Notes: generated by a model from the letters alone, not told the origin. A stretch of DNA of 64,000 bases from Orychophragmus violaceus (GCA_030180135.1 CM058233.1:101950994-102014993); one strand, 5' to 3'; counted from the first letter of the stretch, positions 43,515 to 55,429 are shown. A program made the numbers and translations.

Positions 43515-46420
43515 CTAAGGATCAATGGAGAGATCAGAGGGCCATCCAAACTCCTCCAAGAATGCTAATATCACTCCGTTTGACCACCCAAAACCAGTCT
43601 GCAATTTTTTTGCAACATCAAAAAATGTCAACTAAATCTCCTGAAAATTCACTACCTAAAAGAAGTTGAAGAAAAACACTTTTACCTGTGGCTTATAATC
43701 TCCTCCAGCGCCAGATTTACCTAACTCTGTAACATCCAGCTTCTCATGAATCTTTCCGGTTGTGTTGTAAACAAGATAGCTGCTTTTGATCCATCTCCTT
43801 GCAATCTCCTCTGCTATCTTTTTCGCTTCCTTAATACCCGATCTCGCGAGCCCTGAAACAATCATATCTTGTACCGGAGCCCATCCATTCGGCCAATCCC
43901 TGTTATACATTACAACAAAATTTCAACATTCAACTAGTTTAAAAATTTAAAGTGAATTACTTGAACCACAAGTTACATTTACCATTGTTGTGTCGAGTTT
44001 GTCAAAGAGGTTAGGATTCCGGCGGGAGCGATGAGCCCTGAGTTTTCAAGAGCTTTGACTACTTTCTTCACAAGAATTTCATCTACATATTACAACAAGA
44101 TAAAACGTTAGTAATACAATATGGTTGTGTTCTTTTAACAGTCACAGCGACTGAAACAAAGAATCAAAAATAAAACGCTAAAAACTCAGCGTGCATATAT
44201 AATTAGGTAGACGTAGTTTTACCTGAATGGAAGGAGTGAATCCAGATTGGAGCAAAGTTAGATGGAAAGACATTGTTGTTCTGGTTCTCAGCTTTCCATG
44301 TCTCAGGTTCCTGAAAACACAAACGAACTCGCAATGTTTAAAAACCATCAGAAACCGAACAATGTAAAGAAATATTCAGTAACTTACATCCCCATTGGAG
44401 GAAAGCCAGTAATCTAGCCAATGCCCTGCTTTCTCGTTCCAAAACACGGTTTGGAACGCTTTCTCTCTGGCTTCTGAAGCTTTTACGAAACGCTCTGAAC
44501 CGTTTATATCCCCGGTAATCTCCATCATGAAAGCTATATCCAGTTCCATCTACAGGAACAACAGAATACATTATTGTTACAATATTGAACCATAATTGAT
44601 ATAGAATATGATCAAGAAAGTAAGAGATACCTTGAGAAGAAATACATTCAGATCAACAGGTACAACTGATGTTGTAGCCATCGTTGTGAAATCAGGAGGA
44701 TGCCTGCATTAAATTATTATGAAACTAATCAAGAGACTGTAACATAAACTGAATCTAGTGGCAGTTTTGGTAATCAATTTTACCTCATCCATCGTGTGCT
44801 GAAATCCCATCCTGTTTCAGCACCTGTGGCTACATTTCGATGGAACCTTTGTTTCTCCACCGTACTTGAAAACCCCGAAGCCATTTCTTGATCCTGTGGT
44901 ACACATAACAAGAGATAGAGTCAAACATGATTTTCCTAGTAAAAAAAAAAACACTTAGAACCTCTTCACCAACGTTTTTATACATTTGAGCAAACTACGT
45001 GAAGTGGGTAGGGACCTGAAACAAATCTAGTATATCATTTAGTATGGCTGCTATAACACGTCAAATATGAAATGAAAATCGAGAAAACCCTAATCAGCAA
45101 TAATATAGACCAAGATATACTATGAAAACAATCGTGTAATGTCACCATCCATAAATTTTATAATGTTTTTTTAGTCGTTTGGATTGGCCATTTAGCAGTA
45201 CACCGAAAACAAAAAGCAAACAAAGGCAATGAGACAAGAAACATACGAACTGAGAGGCTTCAGGTCTAGGCATGTTCCACATGGCGTAGTAACGGCTCAA
45301 AACGTGATCATAACCAGTAGCGTCTCGAATAACCACCTTATGTTTCCCTACAAACAAATATAACATACCCAACATTAAATCTAAGAAAATACACCAAATC
45401 AATATACAACTATCTAAAACACTAACCTGAGTTCCAGAACTGGTACTCTTTGAGAAGCACAGGGATAGCTTTCCTGACAAGTTCTTCATCTTTGGTTGCA
45501 TCATAGATGGCATGGACCATTGAGCTCAATAGAGGTGGTTGGCTGTAAACAATTTAAAAGAGTAACATTAGTAACCTTATATCTATCTTCTGTTACATAA
45601 CATATATTGATTTGTATGAGAAAATTACCTTCGGTTAGTGTAGTAAGCTCTAGCGCCGTTCAAAGCGTACCCATACGTCTCTACAAGTGACATCAGATTT
45701 GTCACTAAACCTTTGGCCGTAGTCAACATCTTACTCGTCATAAGTCCTCTGCATACCATGACATTGACACGTAATATATAAAAAGGAGTCAAAGAATCGA
45801 TTAAAAGAAAAAGAGCTGATGAACACTTACTTGATGACCCAGTAAGAATCCCAGTAATAGGCCTCTCTGAATCTCGAACCCGGAATGATAAACGGTTCCG
45901 GCAAGGGTAGAAGCGTGTGCCGGTCAGGAGATTCTCTCACGGAGTCAGATACTCTGTAGCACAGTGTTCTCCACAGGCTGTGCACCTCAAGGGCCCATTC
46001 TCTCACTTGATTGTTCTTCACGTTGAGGAGGAAATCTGAGGGAACTGAGACAAAATCCTCTGGTACGTGGGGTACAAGATCCTTCCCTCCGTCGTCCAAG
46101 TATTCGTCCAGGAACTTTTCAAGCTTCTTCACTGGCACTGACAAGTCAGGTGACCCGCTCGTTAGATTGTTGAAGGCTGATTCGACGGTGGAGAGATTGT
46201 GAGGAAGCTTGAGGGATTGGTCAACGTAGTATTTTGGGTCATGGGTTTGGTTCCCGGAGTAGGACCGAAGTGCCGTGATCTGCAGGCGCTGGAGGAAAGT
46301 GACGAGCGGGCTCATCGGAACCACGGGACCCGAGTCCGAGTCTGAGACTGCCATGGAAGTAGCAAAGGACAAACATAGGAAGGAGAAGAAAAAGAACAGA
46401 GGAGTGAAACGTTCAGTCAT
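43515..46420 (-). CDS. TRE1: Trehalase (alpha,alpha-trehalose glucohydrolase)
   Basis: Eleven exons on the minus strand (46420-45831, 45748-45629, 45542-45427, 45347-45247, 44893-44784, 44703-44631, 44549-44388, 44310-44223, 44082-43983, 43899-43686, 43598-43515) give 585 aa. All introns are GT-AG and all phases fit. The enzyme hydrolyses trehalose to two glucoses (GH37). Visible marks are signature 1 (PGSRFREAYYWDSYW, 180-194), the TGWDFSTRW motif with the presumed acid Asp339, signature 2 (QQWDWPNGWAP, 485-495) and a C-terminal HEKL with Glu539 as the likely base. A hydrophobic N-terminus (about 7-22) fits the membrane-anchored, outward-facing plant trehalase. Arabidopsis TRE1 is a little longer at the N-terminus, from memory. 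No lesion was seen. Confidence 0.95.
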
Positions 46421-46468
46421 GGTTACAATTCTTTTTTTTACTTACTTCTGATGCAACACTGAGCACAA

Positions 46469-46475
46469 ATATATA
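46469..46475 (-). promoter_or_regulatory. TATA box of TRE1
   Basis: Minus-strand ctatatattt about 50 bp upstream of the start codon, implying a leader of only about 20-25 nt. This is the only TATA-like match at a sensible distance. Confidence 0.5.
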
Positions 46476-46557
46476 GGGAGGAAAAGTAACTGTTTTTCAA
46501 ATAAAAACGTGTGTATTCAAGATTAACCAACCACCAATTATATTTCACTTACAACGA

Positions 46558-47256
46558 ACCATGGTTTCCCAAAGACATTTGAACATTTGCGAGTGGTCCT
46601 ACCATCCCAACAACTAGAATTAATATATACGACAAAGAAAATAACTCTAATAAGATATGTATTTTTGTTAAAAACTTCTTTATTTCACCCAAAAATTAAC
46701 GAGTTTTCCCTTCTTCCCCTAATAATTTATCTTTAACTAACTATATAAAAGAGAAAATTTAGCTTTATAGAGGACTGATTGAGACAAGAAAGAGAAAGAA
46801 GAAAAGAAATCATAGGGGTGGAAAATAGTAAAATATGAATTAGTTACCGAAGATGGAAATTTCCCAAGCTCTCACGGCAACGTCAATTACTAAACACACA
46901 TCTCCAAGCACTCTCGCCGTTACTTAACGGAGCTATCCTCATCGAACTTAAATTGTACGATGTAAAAGTTTTGAGAAGAAGACAAAGAACAAAAGGTCGA
47001 AGTAAAGGATTTTGAAGTAGCTGTGTCTGAGAGAAAGAGTTAACGGGCGTTAGTGTAGGAAACGACAAATAATATGTGAACATGGATTTAGCTGGGCGAC
47101 CAGAATTTATTTGTCATAGCTGCCGCAATAAAATGTTTCGGGAGTTTTGGTTCATAATATTAGTATTTATGGATTGGAGGATCTTCTTGCTAGATTAAAA
47201 TCCAGTGTTGGATTATAAGGTCGAAGTTTAATGGTTTAAATAAAAGGTTGGATGTA
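46558..47256. repeat. Duplicated region upstream of TRE1, first copy (left half)
   Basis: Segments such as aagacatttgaacatttgcg and ttaaattgtacgatgtaaaa recur at about 54475-54880. The first copy is split by the LINE at 47257-53366 and resumes at 53383. No gene is supported in either copy. Confidence 0.75.
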
Positions 47257-47273
47257 ACTAAAAAATCCTTTTG

Positions 47274-47456
<183 letters not shown>

Positions 47457-47511
47457 TCAAATTTTGAATCTTGAAATCACATATCCTCTAATAAAGCCGT
47501 GTAACTAAACG

Positions 47512-47589
47512 ATGGCCGACGACGTAAGTTCTCCTCCGGCCGTCCCTCCTCTTGAACACACCGGAGTCTTCCTCTCGGTCATTTCCTGA
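47512..47589 (+). CDS. Short upstream open frame, possible decayed start of LINE ORF1
   Basis: It encodes 25 aa beginning MADDVSSPPAVPPLE, a composition seen at the N-terminus of plant LINE ORF1 proteins. It ends 85 bp before the ORF1 start used here. It may be a true uORF or the original ORF1 start cut off by a mutation. Confidence 0.35.
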   Translation: MADDVSSPPAVPPLEHTGVFLSVIS

Positions 47590-47674
47590 ATTTTCTCCCT
47601 CTGTGGGAAGATCTTCTGGACTCTCTTCATTTTGTCCAATCTTCTGCTCTAAATCTGCAAATTAGATCCATGAT

Positions 47675-49225
47675 ATGGCAATCGATAGATCTCATGGCTC
47701 GTCTTCAAGGGACCGTGACTCTCAGTGTTCGGATGATAAACCAGTAAGAAGGGGTCTTAGTCTTCAAGTTTCTGGAAACAGAGGACACCATCTTGCTTGT
47801 GAAGAGGATGTGCCCATCAGTACCCCAAATCTGTTTAACTCCGTCGTGTTGGCGAGATTTCGTCTCACTCTCTTAGGAAGATCTATTTATCATCTCCGCC
47901 GGTGTCATTGGCGTGATTCCGTTCGAGCGATGTCGTCTCTGACCCTTGGTGAATTTTCAGCGCCGGGCTGCGAACCTCTGGACCCACCGGATCCTCTGCA
48001 TCCGACGCTCGCTCCTCCGCCTCATGGGCTCGTATCTCCGCCGCTGGTCACTCGATTAGCTCCCAGTTCATCTTCCTTCTCTTCCTTGGACAAGAAACGG
48101 TGGTCCGTCCCGTCGCCGTCGCTTCAGATGCAAACCAATCTGTTCAAGCATCCATCTTTTTCAGATCGACTTTCATTGTTCTCAGAATCTGAAGTTCTCT
48201 CGGCTGGTCTTGACGGCGGCACCGCTTTCTCCGACTCCAAGTCGGACAACTCGACAGTTTCTCTCACACCGCCTTACCTGTCAGATCTGACGATTTCCTC
48301 AGATTTTCTCGAGCATCGATTCACCAATTCGTACCGTGCTGGACCAACCTCCCCATCTTTGCAAACTGTCACCATCGGCCGTCTCTTTATAGCCGCGACG
48401 AACCTCTTCGTTTGTTCGGAAATGGATGCTATCGCTCCCTCCGATACACATGCTTTGACCGCCGAATTATTCTCCTCCGACCAAGCTTTCATCCTTGGGC
48501 CAGCAATTTCAGTATGGGTATGGGCCTCGTTTCTTGTTGTAAACTACGACCCATTTCTTGGTCCAACTAAGAGTTCATGCAAAGCTTCCAACCAAGTTTC
48601 TGTCAAGCCTTCCCATTACCGTGAAGCTTCCTCTCGATGGGTCTGTCCAATCTTAGTTCTACTGGGCTTTGACCCAAATGACAACCCATGGAAGGCTACA
48701 TCAGCTTATTTAATCTGTCCATCGTTTAAAACTTTAGACACTGATGGTGATAAAACTTCAGTGGTTAATCTAATCTTATCTAGCATGATGAGCATAACGT
48801 TATCCTCCCTATGGGAGAGATACATTTCCTCCTTTTTGGAGAGTTCACATTCATCACATTCCTTCTTTTTGGAGAAAACTTTTCAATCAATTTTCTCTTT
48901 TGAAGAAAATCCTCTTCACCACTCACCAAAAAAGAATAAAATATTTGGAGACCCTTGTGAAAGATTGCAAAGGGTGAGTAAGGGTGATGAAAAGAAGAAA
49001 ATTAAAGGAAAAAAGATAGATAGAAAGAAGTTCAATAGGAGTCCCAACGCTAAAGGAGCCTTGGAGTCCAAGAAACTTAAGTCATTTCAGATAAAGTATT
49101 CTTATATTTTCCCTCGTAATGAGGTGATTTTCCGGTTACAAAGTCTTGTCTCTAATGTTTCTATCCAAACCAAAACTAATGCAGGTCTGGTGGGGTTCCA
49201 GAACCCACCCAGTCTCTGCATATGA
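47675..49225 (+). CDS. LINE ORF1-like protein lacking a zinc knuckle
   Basis: A 516-aa open frame in the ORF1 position. Residues about 50-70 (VVLARFRLTLLGRSI) look like the start of a DUF4283 region, but similarity then fades and no CCHC knuckle is present. A Ser/Pro-rich middle and a Lys-rich segment near 430-470 follow. The end (GFQNPPSLC) and the ATGA overlap with ORF2 are typical. It has probably lost or replaced its RNA-binding core by deletion or frame fusion (inference). Confidence 0.6.
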   Translation: MAIDRSHGSSSRDRDSQCSDDKPVRRGLSLQVSGNRGHHLACEEDVPISTPNLFNSVVLARFRLTLLGRSIYHLRRCHWRDSVRAMSSLTLGEFSAPGCEPLDPPDPLHPTLAPPPHGLVSPPLVTRLAPSSSSFSSLDKKRWSVPSPSLQMQTNLFKHPSFSDRLSLFSESEVLSAGLDGGTAFSDSKSDNSTVSLTPPYLSDLTISSDFLEHRFTNSYRAGPTSPSLQTVTIGRLFIAATNLFVCSEMDAIAPSDTHALTAELFSSDQAFILGPAISVWVWASFLVVNYDPFLGPTKSSCKASNQVSVKPSHYREASSRWVCPILVLLGFDPNDNPWKATSAYLICPSFKTLDTDGDKTSVVNLILSSMMSITLSSLWERYISSFLESSHSSHSFFLEKTFQSIFSFEENPLHHSPKKNKIFGDPCERLQRVSKGDEKKKIKGKKIDRKKFNRSPNAKGALESKKLKSFQIKYSYIFPRNEVIFRLQSLVSNVSIQTKTNAGLVGFQNPPSLCI

Positions 49226-52200
49226 GGACCATTGCATGGAATTGTCAAGGGGTGGGATCGAAGGATACTTCCCGCCGACTGGAGGAGATGTGTAAAATGT
49301 ATTCCCCAGGTTTTATGTTTTTATCAGAGACAAAGAATGACCACTTCTTTCTGCAAAATTTGCAAGTTTCGTTAGGTTTTGATAATCTCCACACAGTGAA
49401 TCCGAGAGGATATAGTGGAGGTCTAGCTCTTTTTCATTCTAAGGATTTCCCGGTCAAGATATTATGTTTGGATGATCGTTTGATTGATATCGAGACTATT
49501 ATTGATGGAAATCGAGTGTTTATGACCTTTATTTATGGTGATCCGGTGGTTAAACACCGAGCTTATGTCTGGGAAAGACTTATTCGTATAGGTATTTCCC
49601 GCACATGTCCATGGTTCATTATAGGAGACTTTAATGAAATTATAGGGAACCATGAGAAAAGTGGTGGAAAAAAACGTTCAGAAGCCTCCTTCCTCCCATT
49701 TCGAGCCATGATAGATTGTTGTGGTTTCCTTGAATTCCCATATCAAGGAGATCCTCTCTCTTGGATTGGTCGGAGGAAAAATGGCTTAATAAAGTGCCGT
49801 TTGGATAGAGCTTTAGGTAATGAAGAATGGCATAATGTGTTTTCCCACACTAATGTGGAGTACCTTAAGATGTGGGGATCCGACCACAGACCTCTCCTCG
49901 CATCTATCCTAAATAGACCCGAAAAGAAAAGAAGACGCTTTCTTTTTGATAAACGGTGGCTAGGAAAATCGGGTCTAAAGGAGGCCATTACAGCCGGTTG
50001 GAGCCATGCACTACCTAGAGGCCAAAACTCACTCTCGTGCTGCATCCAAAATTGTAGAAAATCGATCTCGGTGTGGAAGAAAAGTACTCAAACAAACTCT
50101 GAAATTCTTATTAAAGAATTACAAGATAAGATTGATCTTGCTCATACCGATGGAACTATCTCTACGGAAGAAATTCTTGTATTAAAAGGAGAACTTTTGG
50201 CAGCATACAAAGAGGAAGAAGCCTTTTGGGAGCAGAAGAGTAGGACGACCTGGCTTCGGTTCGGAGATAACTTTACCAAATTTTTTCAAGCCATCACAAA
50301 ACAAAGGAGAGCAAGGAATAGGATTCTAGGACTGTTAGACTCTAATGGCTGCTGGGTAGACGATGAGGAAGGAATTGAGAGAGTTGCAGTAAAATATTTC
50401 GATGCTCTCTTCACTTCTTCTTCTGTTGGCGATCTGAACCCTCTCTTCCAGGACATTCCTGAGATTGTCACTCCAACTATGAATGCCGAGCTAACTCGGA
50501 ATCCTACGATGGAGGAGATTAGAAAAGCATTATTCTCATTAAATCCAAGTAAGACCCCGGGTCCAGATGGGATGACGGCCTTATTCTACCAAAAGTTCTG
50601 GGATGTGGTGGGTCCAGAACTAGTCCAGTCTATCATGGATTTCTTCACGGATGGTTCTTTTGATCCAAGATTAAATGAGACAAATATCTGCTTGATCCCG
50701 AAAGGAGATAAACCTAGAGAAATGTCAGGTTTTCGGCCAATCAGTCTCTGCAATGTGAGCTATAAAATTATTTCTAAGATTTTGAGCTTGAGACTAAAGA
50801 AGATCCTTCCGGAATTAATTTCCGAGACCCAATCTGCTTTTGTAGCTGGGAGACTAATTATAGATAACATCCTTATAGCACAAGAGAACTTTCATGCACT
50901 CCGATCTAATCCTTCATGTCGTAAAAAATTCATGGCCATTAAAACTGACATGAGTAAGGCTTATGATAGAGTTGAATGGTCTTACCTCTCCTCTATAATG
51001 AGACATTTGGGTTTTGACCCAAAATGGATTAGTTGGATTATGTATTGTGTGACTACAGTCTCATATCGCATCCTCCTCAATGGAGTGCCTAGTGGACATA
51101 TCAGACCATCCCGTGGTATACGCCAAGGAGACCCTATTTCCCCATTCCTTTTTGTCTTATGCACTGAAGGCCTTATTTCTCTTATCAGGAGAGCGGAGTT
51201 GAATGGGAGGATCCAGGGACTTCGGGTAGCTAGAGCCAGCCCCCCGACGTCACACCTTCTCTTTGCTGATGATAGTCTATTCTTCTGTAGAGCGGAGATA
51301 CATGAGAGTAAGGAGCTTATAGACATCATTAAAATATATGGAGAAGCTTCTGGACAGCAAATTAACTTCTCTAAGTCATCTATCATGTTTGGGAATGATG
51401 TTCCTCACGAGAGGAAAGGTGAAATCAAAAGAATCATTGGTATCTCTCAAGAAGGAGGAATGGGCTCATATCTCGGTCTACCAGAGCAGATCAATGGTTC
51501 GAAGGTACAAACATTTGCCTTTGTCAGAGATAGGGTGCAAAACCGGGCTAGCACTTGGTCTTCAAAATTCTTGTCTCGGGGAGGCAAAGAAGTTCTTATT
51601 AAATCACAAGCACAAGCGGTCCCGAACTATGTGATGTCATGTTATCTTCTACCAAAGACACTTTGTTCCAAATTAAGAAGTGTAATCTCCAATTATTGGT
51701 GGAGCTCCAATGCTAATAGTAAGGGTATTCATTGGGTGGCATGGGACAAACTATGTTGTCCAACCTCTGAAGGAGGACTAGGTTTCCGGGCTTTGGAAGA
51801 ACAGAACCTTGCCCTTCTTGCGAAACAACTTTGGAGAATCCTCAAATTTCCAGACTCGCTTCTGAGTAGAATCCTAAAAGGGCGATATTTCAAGTACTCA
51901 AGCCCTTTAGAGATACAAGTCTCAAATCGACCCTCTTACGGTTGGAGAAGTTTGATGGCCGCTAAACCATTATTGGTCTCAGGACTAAGGAAGACTATAG
52001 GCTCGGGATTTGGTACTAGAGTCTGGAGCGAACCTTGGATTCCCGACTGCCCGGCTCGGGTACCGAGAAGTCTCAATAATAATGAGACTGATCCACATCT
52101 ATATGTAAACTCGCTTATTAATTTTGAAACAAAGCAGTGGAAAATAGACCGTCTCCGAGAGCTCTTCCCACCAGAAGATATTTCTCTACATTTGGGCTTA

Positions 52201-53328
52201 CATCCGAGCAAATTAGTCTCGAGAGATAGTTATTGTTGGATCTATACCAAATCCGGAAACTACACTGTAAAATCCGGTTATTGGGCCGCGAGAGCTCTAT
52301 CTCGCCCGGCTTGTGAACCCCCTTTTCAGGGACCAAGTACTACGGTACTTACGGCACAAGGTTGGAAGTTAAAAACCACTCGGAAAATTAAACATTTCGT
52401 GTGGCAATGCTCGTCGGGTTTCTTACCCACCTGTGACTCTCTTGCACTTCGCCACATTGGCAGAGACTCTACTTGTCCCAGATGTGGCGCAGAGAAAGAG
52501 ACTATTAACCATGCTATCTTTGAATGCCCCCCAGCTCGTCAAGTGTGGGCGCTTTCACCCATTCCATCTGCCCCTCATATCTTCCCATCTTCATCGGTGT
52601 TTACTAATTTGGACTTCCTCTTTTCGAGAGCGAAAGAGATGGTGAATTCTGAGGATTCCATAAGTTTCTTCCCATGGCTTATGTGGTTTATTTGGAAGGC
52701 TCGCAATAGGAAAGTGTTTGAGAATTTTAATGAAGATCCTAGAACGACTCTAGAGAAAGCTAAACTTGAAGAAGAAGCATGGAGGAAAGCAAATGCGAAG
52801 GAAGATGAGCACCCGATCACAATCTCCCCGCAGAGAACCTCTCTACCTATGACCCTATCACGAGCATGTCTCTCATGCTTCATTGATGGTTCCTGGGTAG
52901 AATCAGATTCGGTAAGCGGACAAGGTTGGATCGTACAGCAAGGACTTGAGATTGTCCATTTGGGTCTTAAGGGTTCCAGAAGATGTCTCTCCCCCCTTCA
53001 TGTCGAGATCGATGCCCTCCTTTGGGCTATGCAGTGCCTCCAGAAGCTACATCTAACTAGCGCTTGCTTTTTCTCGGATTGTATGGAACTCATTAGTATG
53101 CTAGAGGATCCAATGGAATGGCCCTCCTTCTCATCGGAATTGGAAGACTTCCGCGCTCTAAAGACTTTCTTTCCTAGTTTTAGTATTAAGTTTGTTAGTA
53201 GAAAGTTTAATACCCGTGCTGATTGTCTTGCTAAAAAAGCTAGAGCACGCGGTCTTTTGTTTTCCCATGTAAGTTCATCGGTTCCCGATTGGCTCTCTCT
53301 TGAAGAGAGTCGAACACCGAATCCTTAA
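49222..53328 (+). CDS. LINE ORF2: APE endonuclease, reverse transcriptase, RNase H
   Basis: An uninterrupted 1368-aa frame. Domains in order: APE-like endonuclease (Asn7 in WNCQG, Glu36 in LSETK, IIGDFNEI, SDHRP); reverse transcriptase (PGPDGMTALFYQKFW, RQGDPISPFLF, catalytic FADD 681-684); zf-RVT (CPRCGAEKETINHAIFEC); RNase H (Asp1222 in FIDGSW, EIDALLWAM, FSDCMEL, ADCLAKKAR). It provides target-primed reverse transcription in the nucleus. It starts with the ATGA overlap at the ORF1 stop. All catalytic motifs I looked for are present. Confidence 0.93.
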   Translation: MRTIAWNCQGVGSKDTSRRLEEMCKMYSPGFMFLSETKNDHFFLQNLQVSLGFDNLHTVNPRGYSGGLALFHSKDFPVKILCLDDRLIDIETIIDGNRVFMTFIYGDPVVKHRAYVWERLIRIGISRTCPWFIIGDFNEIIGNHEKSGGKKRSEASFLPFRAMIDCCGFLEFPYQGDPLSWIGRRKNGLIKCRLDRALGNEEWHNVFSHTNVEYLKMWGSDHRPLLASILNRPEKKRRRFLFDKRWLGKSGLKEAITAGWSHALPRGQNSLSCCIQNCRKSISVWKKSTQTNSEILIKELQDKIDLAHTDGTISTEEILVLKGELLAAYKEEEAFWEQKSRTTWLRFGDNFTKFFQAITKQRRARNRILGLLDSNGCWVDDEEGIERVAVKYFDALFTSSSVGDLNPLFQDIPEIVTPTMNAELTRNPTMEEIRKALFSLNPSKTPGPDGMTALFYQKFWDVVGPELVQSIMDFFTDGSFDPRLNETNICLIPKGDKPREMSGFRPISLCNVSYKIISKILSLRLKKILPELISETQSAFVAGRLIIDNILIAQENFHALRSNPSCRKKFMAIKTDMSKAYDRVEWSYLSSIMRHLGFDPKWISWIMYCVTTVSYRILLNGVPSGHIRPSRGIRQGDPISPFLFVLCTEGLISLIRRAELNGRIQGLRVARASPPTSHLLFADDSLFFCRAEIHESKELIDIIKIYGEASGQQINFSKSSIMFGNDVPHERKGEIKRIIGISQEGGMGSYLGLPEQINGSKVQTFAFVRDRVQNRASTWSSKFLSRGGKEVLIKSQAQAVPNYVMSCYLLPKTLCSKLRSVISNYWWSSNANSKGIHWVAWDKLCCPTSEGGLGFRALEEQNLALLAKQLWRILKFPDSLLSRILKGRYFKYSSPLEIQVSNRPSYGWRSLMAAKPLLVSGLRKTIGSGFGTRVWSEPWIPDCPARVPRSLNNNETDPHLYVNSLINFETKQWKIDRLRELFPPEDISLHLGLHPSKLVSRDSYCWIYTKSGNYTVKSGYWAARALSRPACEPPFQGPSTTVLTAQGWKLKTTRKIKHFVWQCSSGFLPTCDSLALRHIGRDSTCPRCGAEKETINHAIFECPPARQVWALSPIPSAPHIFPSSSVFTNLDFLFSRAKEMVNSEDSISFFPWLMWFIWKARNRKVFENFNEDPRTTLEKAKLEEEAWRKANAKEDEHPITISPQRTSLPMTLSRACLSCFIDGSWVESDSVSGQGWIVQQGLEIVHLGLKGSRRCLSPLHVEIDALLWAMQCLQKLHLTSACFFSDCMELISMLEDPMEWPSFSSELEDFRALKTFFPSFSIKFVSRKFNTRADCLAKKARARGLLFSHVSSSVPDWLSLEESRTPNP

Positions 53329-53382
53329 TAAAATGGAGATTTGATGTCAAAAAAAAAAAAAAAAAATAAAAGGTTGGATGTA

Positions 53383-53830
53383 GCTCTCGATGACAAGATC
53401 TTTTTTATCGGTGTTTCACAGTGCGCATCGAATAGGTGGAAAGTGTGTGGGAGTGACACATACCATCCTAATCCATTTTCATTACATGACAAAGACCTTT
53501 AAACTAATATTCTTTTGTTTTTATGTTCAATATTTCTGTTTCTTAAATATAGAATCAACCTGATGCAGATGCTAACCTCTACTGGGTTGTTGACAAAAAA
53601 AAAAAAAAAACCTCTACTGGGTTAGTCTATGCACTATCTCTGTAATACATTTTTATTACATGACAATGACGTTTAAAACAGATATTGTCTCTATATGTAA
53701 GAATCCTTGGGAATTGAGCTAAGCAAACACAAATTTTAGTAATTCAAATTAAACACAGACATTTTCACACCAAATGCCAGACGAGTGCTAAGCAGTGAGT
53801 GGTAGATAGTTAAATACTATCATTTTGTCT
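53383..53830. repeat. Duplicated region upstream of TRE1, first copy (right half)
   Basis: Aligns with about 54883-55230 (agctctcgatg, cggtgtttcacagtg, aacctctactgggttag). A short A tract (about 53597-53613) is extra here. Confidence 0.7.
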
Positions 53831-54467
53831 TAGCTTTTGTATTTTTGTGGTAGATAGTTAATTCAACAAACTATTCACAATTCACCTAGCTTTTCTATCC
53901 ATCCATTTTTTTCTTAATTATTTTTTTTTTCAACAATTATTTTCTTAATTATTTTTCAACGGTGGATATGAATTTTCTTAATTATTTTCTATCCACAATG
54001 ACTCTTCTTTTATAGTATTAGATTTAGAAAATACTTGGAGAAAAAGTATAAACAAATGGACATAGTGATATACAAAAGGATTATGTAACAATCTAAACTC
54101 TCATAAGTCCTCTATGTAAATTTGATTATTGTGATTAAATATTCACTAATCCAAAAGCTAAAAGAAAAACAGGATCTAATCTAAGGTGCATGATGAGTTC
54201 CCAAGTTGGATTAGTGGAGATGCTCTCTAATCAATCACCTTTGTTGTCTATGTATATTTCAAATGGGTACCAGCAGATTTCCTCATGTGACACAAACAAT
54301 CCTTATGTACTACACTTGACGAAAAGAAGAAATTTTAAACGTGACCCGACCCATTCTTTTGTTTTCACGTCGACATCAAATTCACAGGACATTCACAATT
54401 TTTTTTCACGAAACCAAAAAAAAGAATTTGATATGGACGTGAAAATCAAAAAGCAAATCCATAGTTT
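53831..54467. other. Spacer between the two duplicated copies
   Basis: AT-rich. The open frame at 54190-54612 crosses from unique into duplicated sequence and has no recognisable domain, so I do not call it a gene. Confidence 0.45.
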
Positions 54468-55240
54468 CCCTTCCCAAAGACATTTGAACATTTGCGAGTG
54501 GTCCTACCATCCCAAGCTCTCACGGAAACGTCATTACCAAACACACATCTCCAATCACTCTCGCCGTTACTTAACGGAGCCATCTTCATCGAACTTAAAT
54601 TGTACGATGTAAAAGTTTTGAGAAGAAGACAAAGAACAAAAGGTGGAAGTAAAAGATTTTGAAGTAGTTGTGTATGAGAGAAAGAGTTAACGAGCGTTAG
54701 TGTAGGAATATGTGATGGGCAAGTAGAATGTATTTGTCATAGCGTGACGCAATAAAATGTTTCGGGAGTTTTGGATCATAATATTAGTATTTATGGATTA
54801 GAGGATCTTCTTGCTAGATTAAAAATTCAGTGTTGGATTATAAGGTCGAAGTTTAATGGTTTAAATAAAATTGTTGGATGTAGCTCTCGATGAGAAGATC
54901 TTTTTATCGGTGTTTCACAGTGTGAATCGAATAGGTGGAAAGGTGTGGGAGTGACAAAGACCTTTAAACTAATATTCTTTTGTTTTTATGTTCAATATTT
55001 CTGTTTCTTAAATATAGAATCAACTTGATGCAGGTGCTAACCTCTACTGGGTTAGTCTATGCACTATCTCTGTACTACATTTGTATTACATGAGAAAGAC
55101 GTTTAAAGCAGATATTGTCTCTATATAAAGGAATCCTTGGGAATTGAGCTAAGCAAACACAAATTTTAGTAATTCAAATTAAACAGAGACATTTTCACAC
55201 CAAAATGCCAGACGAGTGCTAAGCAGAGAGTCACTATCAA
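54468..55240. repeat. Duplicated region upstream of TRE1, second copy
   Basis: Continuous counterpart of 46558-47256 plus 53383-53830. It provides the empty site for the LINE at about 54865-54882. Confidence 0.75.
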
Positions 55241-55429
55241 TAATAGAGTTCATTTCGTTAGATCTCTGATTATTGGTTGGTTCAACTAAACAAATGGAAC
55301 GTGACACTGAGTTGCAAAAAGATATAAAATAAAAAAGCAAATCCACAAACTGATCACAAAAGTATGATCTTCACTGCATTTGCTACATTCAAAATGTATT
55401 CATTCAAACCCAAGTAAGATCAGGTGAAG

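Noticed and set aside
54190..54612. 140-aa open frame
   Set aside because: Crosses the edge of a duplicated spacer, low-complexity composition, no recognisable domain, not kept in the first copy of the duplication.
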